Of a stretch of DNA of 64,000 bases, positions 33,270 through 44,751 are shown one piece after another. Location of the stretch: NCBI GenBank assembly GCA_030998225.1, contig JAPYXD010000250.1, forward strand, positions 1,116,001-1,180,000. Reading direction: 5' to 3'. The stretch's first letter is position 1, and each line of letters starts with the position of its first letter. Under the pieces are notes generated by a model that saw only the letters and a program-made list of their open reading frames with translations, was not told the DNA's origin and did not search any database. Position numbers and translations under genes: made by a program. The DNA comes from Diplolepis rosae. Lineage: Eukaryota; Arthropoda; Insecta; Hymenoptera; Diplolepididae.

Positions 33270-33336
33270 GAGAAACTGGCAGAGAGGTTGTTGTATTTTC
33301 ATTTTTCTTTAGGCGGGACCCCCGCCCCAGTTTCTC
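33270..33336 (+). ncRNA. 3' hairpin downstream of the antisense gene, copy 1
   Basis: GAGAAACTGG (33270-33279) pairs perfectly with CCAGTTTCTC (33327-33336). Inside lies a second stem GGCGGG-ACC-CCCGCC. The copy at 47402-47479 keeps the outer stem with an A-T to G-C exchange on both sides. It sits about 170 nt after the stop codon, so it may be a 3' UTR element. Confidence 0.5.
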
Positions 33337-35355
33337 TTATTACGGAGTTTCGGTTTACCCTTCCTTTAGTATTTTTACATTTTATATTATGACATAATAA
33401 ATATATTTTTTTATAAAGTTTAAATAAATATAAATAAAATAAAATAAAACTAAATATTAATGATGAATTAAATCTTTTTTTTTCTGTTTTTTTTGTTCAG
33501 TATCACTCACTTTGTTTTTAAGATATACTATTTTTCTCAAGTTTCGCCATTTTGACAACAAATTCTCGTTATTAAGTAAGTACTTTCTAATTCTTTTATT
33601 TTATTTAAAAATTATTCATAAACTATCTCTCTATCATTAATCTTCGTTTTATAAACAATTGCATTATCATTTTTAACAACAAAAACTATTCTGCTTCTGC
33701 TACAACCATTCCTTGGTCGTATTTTTAATTATTATTGAATAGTTTTGAGATTGTAAGTTATACCAGAAATCGTTATGACCGATTAAACCTTATTGATTAG
33801 TTCTTCATTGTAATTTTCATGATTCGGGGTATGGGTTCATTACCATGCGATTGCTGGCCCCATATACACACCTGTGCACACACATACTCACGTATGTGTA
33901 TATACACGCATGTGGTGACCCAAAATCATGCAGCTTAAATTCGATTGGGACACATGATTGAGGGTGTACAGGTTTTTAATTATGGGGTATTTTCAAGTTG
34001 CAAGGTGAATTTCATCCATTTTGACACAGGAACACCCGAATTTGATCTTTGAATTAGTACGGATTTAATAGAGTAGCATAATGCTTGAGGAGCATTCATG
34101 CTGTTATATCTCCCTGAAGCTTTCATGGTAGTGGTTTAAATAACCATGCCTTGTGTACTTGTGTGCTCGTTAGGTAGCCATTATTACGGGGTCGCCATGA
34201 AAGCTTCTCTCTCTTTAGTAAGTCGAAATTGCATATGCATTCATAACATTATTTGTATAATACATACAATTCGTATGCAACCTCGACATTGCTTCTTGAT
34301 TGAGATAATGACACATCGGAGTTTGGTTCTTATTATTTAATATAATTGAACATTAATGGAAACTCTTGGAAACTTCCCAAATTTCCATGTTACAAAACTA
34401 ACACAAACTTGATGCTCAGTTTTTATAAAATTTATCATAAAATTATAGTTTTGCAAAGAAATTTCCTTTTTCATGTCACTGCATAAAACTTCCAGTTGCC
34501 CAAAACGTTAACTTGGTTCTGGATGATTGAAAATTTAAGTACTTTCTTCTATGTTTTTTTTTAGTATCGATATTTTACAAAGTTCTACCCTAATTTTTAA
34601 TTGATAGTCTGATTATAATTCAAATTCTGGGAATCCATATTATAGTTATTTTATCGAGTCCATTTATTGCTTATTTCTAGGTTAAGTCCGCCGGCACGAG
34701 CTCATTTAGTGGCCAAATCGGGTAATTTATAATTGAGAATTCGTGGTTGAGTTTTGCGTTACCCGATTTTACCAATAACGGCTTTATTAATCGCCGTGCT
34801 CGTAAATATTTTTCTTAAACAAAATTTTGCCTTATCCCATTAATTAGTAAATTAATTAATCGAAACTCGTTGCAGCTAATTCCAGTACTGTGTTATGAAT
34901 GGAGATATGTGCCCTTATAGTTCGGAAAAACCCTTATTTATGTGGCTCAATTCTGATTGATTTACATAATTAAAGGTTTATAGGTATTGAGTAATGCACT
35001 TTTTTATTCTTCGCGATTATCATTCAATTATTATTAACGGAATGTCCTGAATTTGATTGTCCGTTTAAAAATTTTCTGTCCGGATAACATACCGTATGTG
35101 GAATTCGCTGTTCTGCATGGCTATGTGTATCATTTGTGCCTCCATGGTACTTGTATGTCCAACAATGCTTGTATATTAGGTGGCCATTGTTGCGGGGCTG
35201 CCATGGAGTTTTCGATAATAATAGCCATCTTGTCGGTGCATCCATTGGTGTAAGGCCCGCTGCAATATGAATTTTGGCAAGTCTAATAATGAACTTGTAT
35301 TAAGAATGATTATAATTAATTATGCGTAGAAATGGTAGTGTCACCATCCATATTA
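33337..35355. other. remainder of region R, copy 1 (no gene recognised)
   Basis: AT-rich sequence collinear with 47.5-52.4 kb outside the insertions there. It holds internal direct repeats (about 33.9-34.24 and 34.9-35.25 kb, both containing GGTRGCCATTRTTRCGGGG) and a CA/TG palindromic stretch near 33870. A possible poly-A signal AATAAA is at about 33397. Confidence 0.5.
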
Positions 35356-37174
35356 ATATAATAAAAGATGCTGGTTTGCGATCAATGAGGGTCAAATATA
35401 AAAAAGAAAACTCTTTATAGTGTCAAAATTGTTGCGACGTTTAGTTGGCTATGGGTTTGCCAACGTCATCAGGCTTTATTAAATTAAAAAAAAAACGTCA
35501 AATATTAAAATTGTCACACACAAGAAAAATAAAAATTAAATTAACTTAACATCCAGAACATACACAAAATTGTAACTGTAGAATTACTGTAGAATTCCAT
35601 TTGATGAAATTATAAATTGTACTAAATTTCTTTTCGAAAATACATATTTTACCTTTAATAATAATATCTATTTGCAAATTTTTGGCACTCCAATGGGTTC
35701 ACCAATTTCACCTCTATTCGCAGACATTGTCATGGATGATTTGGAAAATGATTGCCTACGAATTTTAAAAGACAAACATAATTGCTCTCCTTTATTTTAT
35801 TACAGATTTGTAGATGACACTATTCTGTGTGTACAAAAGAAATTTATTAACTTGGTTTTAAACATTTTTAATTCACAAGATAAGAACTTACAATTCACCA
35901 TTGAAGTTCAACAAAATAATCAAATTAACTTTCTGGACGTGTCATTAATTATAAAAGATAATAAAATTATTTCTAATTGGTTTCAAAAACCTACCTCACC
36001 AAATAGAACAATTAATTACTTTTCCAATCATCCAATTTGTCAGAAAAAAATATTGTTTATAACTTAGTTGATCGAGCGATATCTTTATCTCACAAAACGT
36101 TTCATAACGCCAATTTGAAGATTGTTAAACAAATATTATTAAACAACGATTATCCAAATAGCTTCATCGATAAAAATATAAAAATCCGTATGAATAAAAT
36201 TAAATACAGCTCTCCAAATTCTCCAAATAAAAAAAAACCGTTCAAACTTATACAGACATCAACCAAAGGTATGTTTGCCATACAACGTAACAAACTTCAC
36301 TAAATTGTCTAATATTTTTTAAAAATACAATATTTCAACTATTCCAGTCTTCAACAAAACTTTGAAATCAATAATAAAATTAGGTAAAGACTCCACAAAC
36401 AAATGGGAACAAACTAATATTGTGTACAAATTTCATTGTAAAAATTGCACTGCGACTTATATTGGTGAATCTAAGAGAGCATTAAGAGTTCGTATTAATG
36501 AACACAAAAATAAAAAAAACAGTGAATCCGTAGTCTGTGAACATCAATTGGAATTCAACCATGAATTTGATTGGGAAAATACCAAGATTGTTGATTATGT
36601 CTCTGACTATCGGAAAAGATTAACATCAGAGATGATCCATATAAAATTCAATAAATTTAGTATAAATAAAAAAGAAGACATATTTACTTTGAATAGAATT
36701 TATTTTTCATTACTTAATAGATTAAATTCATGATAGCTTTCCAGCTGATGTCTGTTTACATTTCAAATTCTGTTTTTACAATAACTGTTGTCAATATTTA
36801 AAGTTAACTGTTTGAATGTAATAATTTAGTAGACAAAGTGTCGTCTACTCCATGACATCACGTCATTTTATTAAGTAAATGATGACTTTTATTATAATTT
36901 TATTTTCTCGACATTACTCATCATGAGTTAAACTTCTTTTATAAAGGTAAAATTTTAACAATTTTGTGTATGTTCTGGATGTGAAGTTAATTCAATTTTT
37001 ATTTTTCTTGTGTGTGACAATTTTAATATTTGGTGTTTTTTTTAAATTTAATAAAGCCTGATGAGGTTGGCAAACCCATAGCCAACGAAATGTCGCAACA
37101 ATTTTGACACTATAAAGAGTTTTCTTCTTCATATTTGACCCTCATTGATCGCAAACCAGCATCTTTTATTATAT
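35356..37174 (+). mobile_element. Penelope-like element with inverted terminal repeats
   Basis: The left end (ATATAATAAAAGATGCTGG, GTTGCGACGTTTAG, CCAACGTCATCAGGC) recurs inverted at the right end (to 37174), about 215 bp each. The interior codes for a Penelope-type RT and GIY-YIG endonuclease. The RT begins truncated right after the left repeat. Region R copy 2 lacks this insertion at the equivalent place. Confidence 0.85.
35594..36733 (+). pseudogene. Penelope-like RT plus GIY-YIG endonuclease pseudogene
   Basis: Truncated polyprotein. The RT palm reads IFGTPMGSPISPLFAD, then YRFVDDTILC with the catalytic Asp pair, and INFLDVSL. The following thumb/linker is shifted by one frame near 36045, and a further frameshift and TAA lie near 36290-36325. 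The C-terminal part (36362-36733) holds CKNCTATYIGESKRALRVRI and NEHK, a GIY-YIG type nuclease with its preceding CxxC, as in Penelope/Neptune-type elements. The N-terminal half of RT is missing. Inactive. Confidence 0.88.
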
Positions 37175-37427
37175 AATTCATTATGGTTGCTCTCGGTGGG
37201 TGTGATTGATTTGTTTCTTAAGTGGGAGTGGTTTGCTAGCTTGCTACTGCTAAACTCCTCGTACTTTCTATGATCCTCATTCTTTTTCCTCTGTTGTTTC
37301 AATTATTAATTTATCACAGCTGTTATTAGGTATTGTGCTTAATTATTATATATTTATTGTGGTATCCATAAAAATGTATACTAATTTATTGTTATTTTTG
37401 CCAAAAATTTTGTCTACTTGGGTGCTT
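37175..37427. other. right edge of region R, copy 1
   Basis: Collinear with 52540-52795 (GGTTGCTCTCGGTGGGTGTG, AGTGGGAGTGGTT). No gene. It lies immediately beyond PPT1 and may represent LTR-derived sequence. Confidence 0.5.
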
Positions 37428-39293
37428 GTCCTCCCCCCTTAAAAGTGTCGTTGTCCTCAACGACTTGCATTTGTTCACGCTTCTAACATTTGTTGTTGGA
37501 ATTGTTAATACTCTTGGAAGGGGGTGAATTTCTTCTGTATTTGCTTGGTTGTCTACCGAAAGGGGATGTAGTTCTAATTCCTCTTGGGTTTCTTTTATGT
37601 TTAAATTTTTATTATTACAGGTTTTACATTTTTTGCGGATTATTCCTTGTGTGAAGTATATTACTGTTGCTATTATTAATAAGGTTAGGATACTGGACCC
37701 TCCTAGCCAATATTTTTGGGTTAATTTATGTTTATAATGATTGCTTTCCATGTCGAGAAGTTGTTCTTCTATGGTGGAGAGTGATTCTTCCGTATGCAGA
37801 TTTTTTAATTTTTCATCTTTTTCAGTTTCCCAAAAAATGATTTTATCTTAGGAATATGCATCGTTTTATAGATTATTGGGAAAATTTATGATATATTCAA
37901 TGAAAATCCTGGGTTGTAGATAAATTCTTCTGAGTTTACATTTATTTGGGTTCCAATGAAAGTGGTGTGTTCCGTTCTGGCAATACACTCTGCACTTAAT
38001 CTTAATATTCCTGAATTTGTAAGCATTAGGCATTCGCAGGACGTAGTTGTGACTGTCTCGTGTATTGGTTGGGTGCTTTCGCAAATTGTGTGATAGATTG
38101 TTTTCTGGCAGATGTCATAGCCATCTTTATCTGCCGAAAAGAATTTTCTTTCGTCTTCTGTCAGGGCAATATATTGTTTTCTTAGTAAAGTGTAAACGGC
38201 TCTTGTATAATTTCCTGAAATGTTCTGGAACACTAGAAATGGATAAATTTTATATAATTGTAGTGCTTTTCTATCTAGCAATGGAATGTCTACTGATATT
38301 AGTAGTTTTCCAGATGTAATTTTAAGGTCCGTTTTACCAATTTGAGAAAGTAATTCTGCTCTAATGTGTGAAGTTGGGATCGGAAATCCGTAGTCTTCCA
38401 TTTTAGTGTGTATTTCGGTGATTACTTCTTGTAGTTGGGCTTTGGAAATTGTCGAAGGGTGCAATTTGCCTTCTCGTTCGTATTCTGTTATTTTAAAAAA
38501 TTGTTTTATTATTTCATGTAAATGTTCTAATTTTAGTTCCAAATGTGTCGACCATTGGATCATTTTTTCGTATTACATGTAGTCATTCCAATACTGTTCT
38601 TGCGATTCTATTTTGTGAATGGTTTCATTTAATTCTTTTTGAATGATTTGAATTTGTTTAGTTTTCTTGCTTAAATCCCGATGAATATTATTTACTTCTG
38701 CTTTTATTATGTGGGTTTGTTTTCCAATTATTTTACTGATGTTATGTTGCTTTTCATAAATGTCATTTATTGCTTCGTTGTATTCTTCTGCATCATCGGA
38801 AGTCATTACCCCTATTACTGGTTCAAGAATACTGCCTATAAATCCTAGGAGAGGTGTTCTTCGTCTATGTACATATAGTCCTTGGAGGGATTATTTCATG
38901 GGGTATATCCTGGTGTAGTTCCATCAGTATTTCACTTAAATTTTCATTTATAACCTCGAGTTTGTGTAGATTTTCATTGAGGCGATCCAGTTTTATCATA
39001 TCCTTGCAGTTAGTACTTTTCAAGTGATTTGGGCATGTTTTGTAAATTTTTTGAATTTCTGACTTCAGTTTGTCAAATTGAAGATGTTCCTGTAGTTTTT
39101 GGGGGTCCATGAATATGACGAACCTCCAATGGTTCTGGGTGGTGCGGATAGTTTCTAGTTTTTCGTGGAATAGCCCTGGATTGTTATTGAAAGGTTGGAT
39201 TTCGTAGTTCCGTGGCTTTCCTGATGTGCCTGCCATGATGAGTAGTATTCCTGTACAGATCATTGTTGCTTGGCCTAGAATCTGGGTAATCAT
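37392..39293 (-). pseudogene. envelope pseudogene of gypsy-type element B
   Basis: Baculovirus-F-like retroelement envelope on the minus strand, in the order leader, surface part, cleavage site, fusion part, membrane span and tail. A hydrophobic leader starts at 39293. The first frame ends at 38865. After a frameshift a basic cleavage cluster and fusion-peptide-like stretch follow (about 38850), then a coiled coil (38573-38806). An in-frame stop at 38573 leads to the Cys-containing ectodomain (37886-38563). Another frameshift precedes the membrane span (about 37700) and a tail ending at 37392. All major parts remain, but at least two frameshifts and one stop break it. It overlaps PPT1 at its 3' end. 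Confidence 0.75.
37428..37441 (-). promoter_or_regulatory. polypurine tract PPT1 (copy 1)
   Basis: Minus strand TAAGGGGGGAGGAC just after the env tail. It is nearly the same as PPT2 but not followed by the TGTTAC LTR start. Copy 2 of this tract (52796-52809) reads TTAAGGAGGGAGGAC and matches PPT2 in its last 14 bases. Confidence 0.6.
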
Positions 39294-39980
39294 CTTGTTG
39301 TATATAAAAAAACAAGGTTTTTTTGTTAGAATTTTATTAATGTTTTATCAGGGATGTTATCTCTTGTTATGTTGCTGTGTTGATAAGGGAAGAAAGAAAA
39401 AGGCAACCTCCATATCCTCTCCCTTGATTTCTTTATTCCCTTATTTTCGTGAAATCAGGATATGCTGATGTAAAACAACAAAAATTAGTTAATATAAATG
39501 TGATATAGTTGTATGTATGAATATGAAATAGTTGATGAGGTTTTGAAACTGCAATATAAATGCATAAATATTATAAAATACTATAGGTGTTTTGGGACTT
39601 GAATTATTGATTGAACGTCTTACATTTAAACTTTTTCTAATTTATTTGACCAGATTCTGTATAAAGCTACAGTGCTTTCATGGTTTTTAATCAATATGTG
39701 TATAATAGTAGTGTACACTTAACCTAATTATGATATGTATCTAAGAATGTATATGATAATAATAACGATATATGATATCAATGGTAAGCAGTGATAATTT
39801 GTTATGAATTGCTTAAACCTATGACCTATAAACGTTATAAATTGAAATATAATAATGACGATATGTATTGGTCACAATATTAATGTTAATGTATCTGTCG
39901 ATATATAGTAAGGGTATCCTAACGATTTGTACTAGTTGTGTTGTTATATATTAGAATTTGTATGTTGAAGGAAGACTTCT
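39294..39980. other. AT-rich spacer between env and accessory ORF
   Basis: No coding sequence recognised. On the minus strand a weak acceptor-like TATACAACAAG lies directly before the env start codon at 39293. Confidence 0.45.
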
Positions 39981-40569
39981 CTAGGGCGTGAGATAGATTA
40001 AATTTGTATTTTCGTCCCCTTCTGGAGGACCCCAGAAGTCTTCTTCTGTTGGCTCCTGTTCGTCGAGGAGCCGCTTGTTCCTCTTAATTTGTTTTTTACA
40101 ATTTGCCATAGTATGGACCCTCAAATAACAGTACTCACAGCAAGTTTCCCATTTGTACAATTTGATTAATGTAATCGCGGGGTTGTCCAAACGAATTACA
40201 TACTGTTCGTCTATACTATTGCAGGTATTTTTCTCTTCGCTGAAAAGATACAATTTTTCAAGGGTTGTTAACATTTTTCTCACGGCCTCGCGTTCTGCGC
40301 TACGTATTCTACCTTCCCCGTTGCTTACGGTACTCATTTTATTTTCGCGTCTGCGGTCCTCTACTTCGCATCTAACGAAAATTTTTCATTTTGCGTTATC
40401 GGATTCCGCGGTTTCCTCTAAGGTGTATTTCGGCTTGGTAAAACTGTACTCTGCCGCCAGCTCCTCCAGCTGAACCCTTAGCGAACCGTAGGTTTTCTAT
40501 TTCCCCTTTTGGATGGAGGGTAGCGAGGTATATCTCTCCCTTAGGTGTTTGAGTATTAATGATGGACAT
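39981..40569 (-). pseudogene. accessory ORF with CCHC knuckle between pol and env
   Basis: Minus-strand reading frame beginning MSIINTQTPKGEIYL (40569), directly after a strong acceptor (TTTTCTTTTACAG|GAAAATC-ATG). After a frameshift near 40470 and a stop near 40385 it continues as a 118-codon open frame (39981-40337). That frame holds CEYCYLRVHTMANC, an exact CX2CX4HX4C zinc knuckle, followed by a basic stretch (KKQIKRNKRLL) and an acidic end. Its place between integrase and env, with its own 3' splice site, suggests a spliced subgenomic accessory product of the retroelement. I do not know a named homologue. Element A (26.8-29.7 kb) lacks it. Confidence 0.5.
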
Positions 40570-40637
40570 GATTTTCCTGTAAAAGAAAACTGCGGTTAAT
40601 AAATTTTAATTTTTAGTTGTGTACTAACTTAAGTTTA

Positions 40638-43600
40638 TTAAAATGTTTCTGAATAGTTTTCTGTCGGGTTTTTCCAAGATGCGTTGTTTTTGTCTAATAT
40701 TTTTATAAGAGTGTAGCGTCCGTGGTATTTATTATCCAATTTACCGTGTGTTTTGGCTTCCCTTTTGAAGTATACCTGATCTCCTACATTCCCTAAAAAT
40801 GGCTTTACATTTTGATCATAATTTTCTTTTGAATGTACCTTCGCAGTGATCAAATTTTTTGCCGCTATTAATTTAATTTCCGATAGTCTTAATATTAATT
40901 CCTGCAGATAGGTCCCGTATGTTTCTAATTTTTTGGGGTCTGGAAATGAACTGGGGGTGCGTGCGGTTTTACCAAACACTATTTCAAAGGGTGTAAATTT
41001 ATTGGCTTCATGCATTGAGGTATTGTATGCAAACATTGCGAAGGTTAGAAGTTGGTCCCAATCGTCGTAGGTTTCTGCGTACGTCCTTATGTAATCGATC
41101 AATACGGCATGGCTCCTTTCCAGGGATCCGTTTGATTGTAGTCTATACTCTGAGGTGGTAATCTGTTTTACCCCGAAAATTTTTGATAATTTTCTGAGTA
41201 AATTATTGATAAAACTTCCTCCCCTGTCTGTAAGTATTGCCCTTGGGGCTCCATATTGTGAGAATAAATGCTTTGCTATCGCATGAGCGACGGTGGTTGC
41301 CGAAATATCAGGTATGGGGACGGCTATGCAGTATTTAGATAAATTGTCCTGCATGGTAAGAATGTGTTTATTGACATCAGGGGTGGTAGGCAATTTTCCT
41401 GCAGTGTCTAGGGATACTTTGTCGAAGGTGTTGAGGGGTGTATCGGTGATTAACATGGGTTCGTGAATTTTAGCCAGTACAATTTTTTGTTTTTGGCAAA
41501 TGTCACATTTTCTGACAAATTCAGTGACTTGATCTTCAAGTCCTGGCCACATGTATCTTTCTCTAATTCTTCGATATGTTTTATTTATCCCTTTGTGGCC
41601 CCCAATTTTACTTTCATGATTTTCAGAAATAATCTGAGTACGTAACTCCTCTGGGGGCATATTTACGTCGCCATAGCATATCGTTATTTCTATTTTGGAA
41701 TTAACGAATTCTTGAGTTAGTAACTCGCGCAATTTCTCTTTTGGTAATGTGTCACTAATATCTTCATATTTTGAAATGCGAAACTTCGAAATATTTTCTC
41801 TTTCTAAGGCTATTCTCAAATTATCTATGGCTACTTTAACGTATTCTTCGTTTACCTCTTAAAAATGGTTTTGTTTAACTATGAGTGAATATATTTCAAA
41901 ATGTCTATGAGGAGTAATAAGCACTTCTCCTATTTTAGGTTTCCTATCCTTCAGGTCCTGGGGGTCAATTTCTCCCGAGTCCACAAGTAGTCGGCTTACG
42001 GGGGTGACAAACTCACAGTCATCTGAGAGAAAATGTACATAGTTACTTTTTAAATAAGTGAGATTCTCTCGACAGCTACTTAGTCTGACCTGCACGTTTT
42101 TACTACTGTGCGTCTCCGTTCTACTGGACATTTCACAGGCCTTAGGCAGTGCCGGAGGGATGCAAGTGATTGACGGTCGCGAATGGTCAGGCGGCAAACT
42201 AGTGGTATCCGTAGTAAGTTCGTCTGAGTATGTAGGTATATTTATTCCCATTCTGCGAGTAATATTTTTGTCAGTTGATAGATTGAAATTAGGGTCGTCA
42301 TCAAGTTTTTCTGGAAATGGCGTGGAAATAGCTTTGGGTTTTCTTAGTGCCGAGGGGGTATATTTCCCTAAAGCATCCGGGGTTGAAGCTATTCCAGGGT
42401 CAAAAGTGACACTTTTCCTGGTGTGAGCGTGCAGATTTCTGGTCGGGGGTTCTTCATCTGAGGATGAAATACTGGAGTCCAGATTTTCCTTACTTTCGGA
42501 ATTTATTACCTTTTCTTTTTCCTGAGTCCCTTTTAGTAATTCTTCAGCTATTTTCATAGCTGATTTAATCCTGTTCGTGAATTTGGTCTCGCTTTCAAGT
42601 TCCATTTCTTCGATGGCATCAAGGAGCTCTTGATTATTTTCTCCTTCCGAAACTGCGGTGACTTCAAGAAGCGGGGCTTCTTCATTTACTTCTGTCTTTT
42701 CCAGCCAGTCTTCATGTGCCTTTAAGGATTATTCAAATCGTGAAAATGATTTTTCTATATTTTCCTTAGTAGAATTAGCCTTTTCTTGTTCCATCTTATC
42801 TTTTTCCTGTTCGTCTTCTGTCGTACTGTCATCGCTGTCGCTGGGTGGCGGATTCACCATTTTAATGGGTCCTGCTTCCTGCTTTTCTGTCATAGGTGTT
42901 AATTCTTCCTGATCTTCTGGGAAGAATTCAGTTGAGCACTCTGGTGCTTTTGCCGGTGCACTCTTTGGCATTGTTGACGATGGTTACGCTGCAGGTGGTA
43001 AATTCAAGCTCGGTAGCACACTTTTTCTTTTTCTGAGGATTGGGAGTGGTTCTTGATCCCTTTCTGTGTCTTCCGAACTACTATCTTCTTTATAATCTGG
43101 TCGATTCTGAGCTCGTTGAGTCTCTACCTGTCGCCGAATCAGACGTTTACTAATAGTGCTCCTGTCCAGATCAGCTGATGTTGATGCACTAGATTTAGAC
43201 CTAGCAAGGGTTGGTTTTTGAGGTTTTGAAGTAGATTGTTTAGATGGTAAAATCCTAGAAGTGAATCATTTTCTAGTCTGAGCCGCGGGTTTATTTTTGG
43301 CTTCAGGTTCTAAAGTTTTTTAACCGAGCTTCGCGCTGTTTTCCTCTCGTTTATTAGCTTGCCTAGTCAGCATTGGCACTAACCTGGCAGGCTGTGTTTC
43401 TTCTTCGCCTTCTTTGTCAGAATTTTCTACGATTGGATTTCTTGATAGGGCATCAACGTTAGTGTTTAATTTACCTGGTTTGTATTTAAATTCATATTCA
43501 TAGTCTCTTAATTTAAGTCTCCAGCGAATTAGTCTTTGGCCTGGATCTTTTACAGAATTTATCCACCTGAGGGGTTCATGGTCGCTCATATGGGTAAATT

Positions 43601-43785
43601 TGCTTCCATAAATGTAGGGTCGAAATTGTTGTACCGCGTAAAGATAATCTGAGGCGTCAGTGGTTACTGTAAAGTGTTTTTCCAAATCAGGGTATTGTAG
43701 TAAGGGGCTTTCACACAGAGCCTATCGTAGATCCTTGAAGCTCTTCTCTTCCTCCGGTCCCCATTTAAACAACACTTCCTTTTTT
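40638..43785 (-). pseudogene. pol (RNase H, long linker, integrase) of gypsy-type element B
   Basis: Ty3/gypsy-type pol on the minus strand, one register from about 43785 to 40638 with about six in-frame stops (among them 43320, 42980, 42729, 41859) and no frameshift. The RT-RNase H junction (about 43785-43690) reads FKWGPEEEKSF, then TTDASD. RNase H is internally deleted, jumping to FRPYIYGSKFTHMSDHEPL and NTNVDALSRNP. An acidic Ser/Glu/Pro-rich linker of about 500 codons follows (43320-41860). The integrase (41819-40638) has GGHKGINKTYRRIRERYMWP and CDICQKQK (zinc domain), SLDTAGKL, AILTDRGGSF and LERSH (catalytic residues present). RT and gag are absent: the sequence meets LTR L3 at about 43790. 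Confidence 0.85.
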
Positions 43786-43796
43786 AATAAATTTGA

Positions 43797-44357
43797 TTAT
43801 ATTTTATCTGTTACAGCTTATGATTGATTAATTGATTTTCTATAATCAATCAATCCTTATATTTATAATAACATGTTTTCTTACTTGTAGATTGTTTATG
43901 ATTAAATGCTGAATTATTATTGATTTTTACCAATATTAGTAATAATTGTATGCTTAAATACTAACAGGGATGGTATAATAATTACTAATTAAAGTAGTAA
44001 CAAGTCAATGTTAATGGCGCCACGCCAGCAACCTGTTACCGTCTCACTAGATCACTAGCGCTGCATCACTATTTTATCGACGCGCGGCATGATTCATTGA
44101 CTAATTACCGCGCGGGCAATTACCATATAGACCGAGTAATCCTCTTTATCACTTGTTATCAAGTGTCGAGCCGATTTATCGATGTGAGGTAGCGCATTAG
44201 TTTACCTCTGTAGAACAGTTACCCGGTCCAGATAGTAATTACCATAAGACTGAATTTAAAGAATATTTACTACTTAGTCACGCTACTGTATGACATATTG
44301 CTCATATGCAGGGGAAACAATAAAAAGTTAAAAATTTAATGTTACCGGGATGTAACA
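43797..44357 (-). repeat. LTR copy L3, truncated
   Basis: Collinear with L2 from TTATATTTTATCTGTTACAG to GGGATGTAACA. Only the U3-side about 560 bp remains. It is joined on the left to pol of element B and on the right to PPT2 of region R copy 2. Confidence 0.85.
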
Positions 44358-44372
44358 GTCCTCCCTCCTTAG
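44358..44372 (-). promoter_or_regulatory. polypurine tract PPT2 (copy 2)
   Basis: Same sequence as 31101-31115 (minus strand CTAAGGAGGGAGGAC), adjoining the LTR start. Confidence 0.8.
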
Positions 44373-44751
44373 AACAATCATCGTCCCCGATAAAAATTAT
44401 AGGGGTTTTCGGGTTAAGTGAATTCCGTTTTTGATGAGTGATTGCGTCTTGTCTCGGTGGCTTGTTATGCGTGTGATGCGAGGAGGCTCCAGGTATCCCA
44501 GGTAAGTGCAGCAGTTCTTCTCATTTCTAGTTGTCATAAGAGCATTATTTTTTAATTTTGTATTCATTTATTTCTAATACTAGTAATGTTATACTGCAGC
44601 TGCTTATGGATGGTTTCATCCGATGACCCAATTTTCGTCCTAATTAGATGCGGCGTTTTTGGTGTTTTGTTCTTTCACATAGGTTTTGTGCATCCTGAGA
44701 ATTTTGTTACCCGAGGATTCAGCTGACGTGGAATGATGTCATTTTCCAGAG

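Noticed and set aside
35024..35245. Minus-strand frame APTRWLLLSKTPW shared with 52228-52521
   Set aside because: Similarity is only what the shared DNA of region R gives; frames diverge on both sides and no motif is present.
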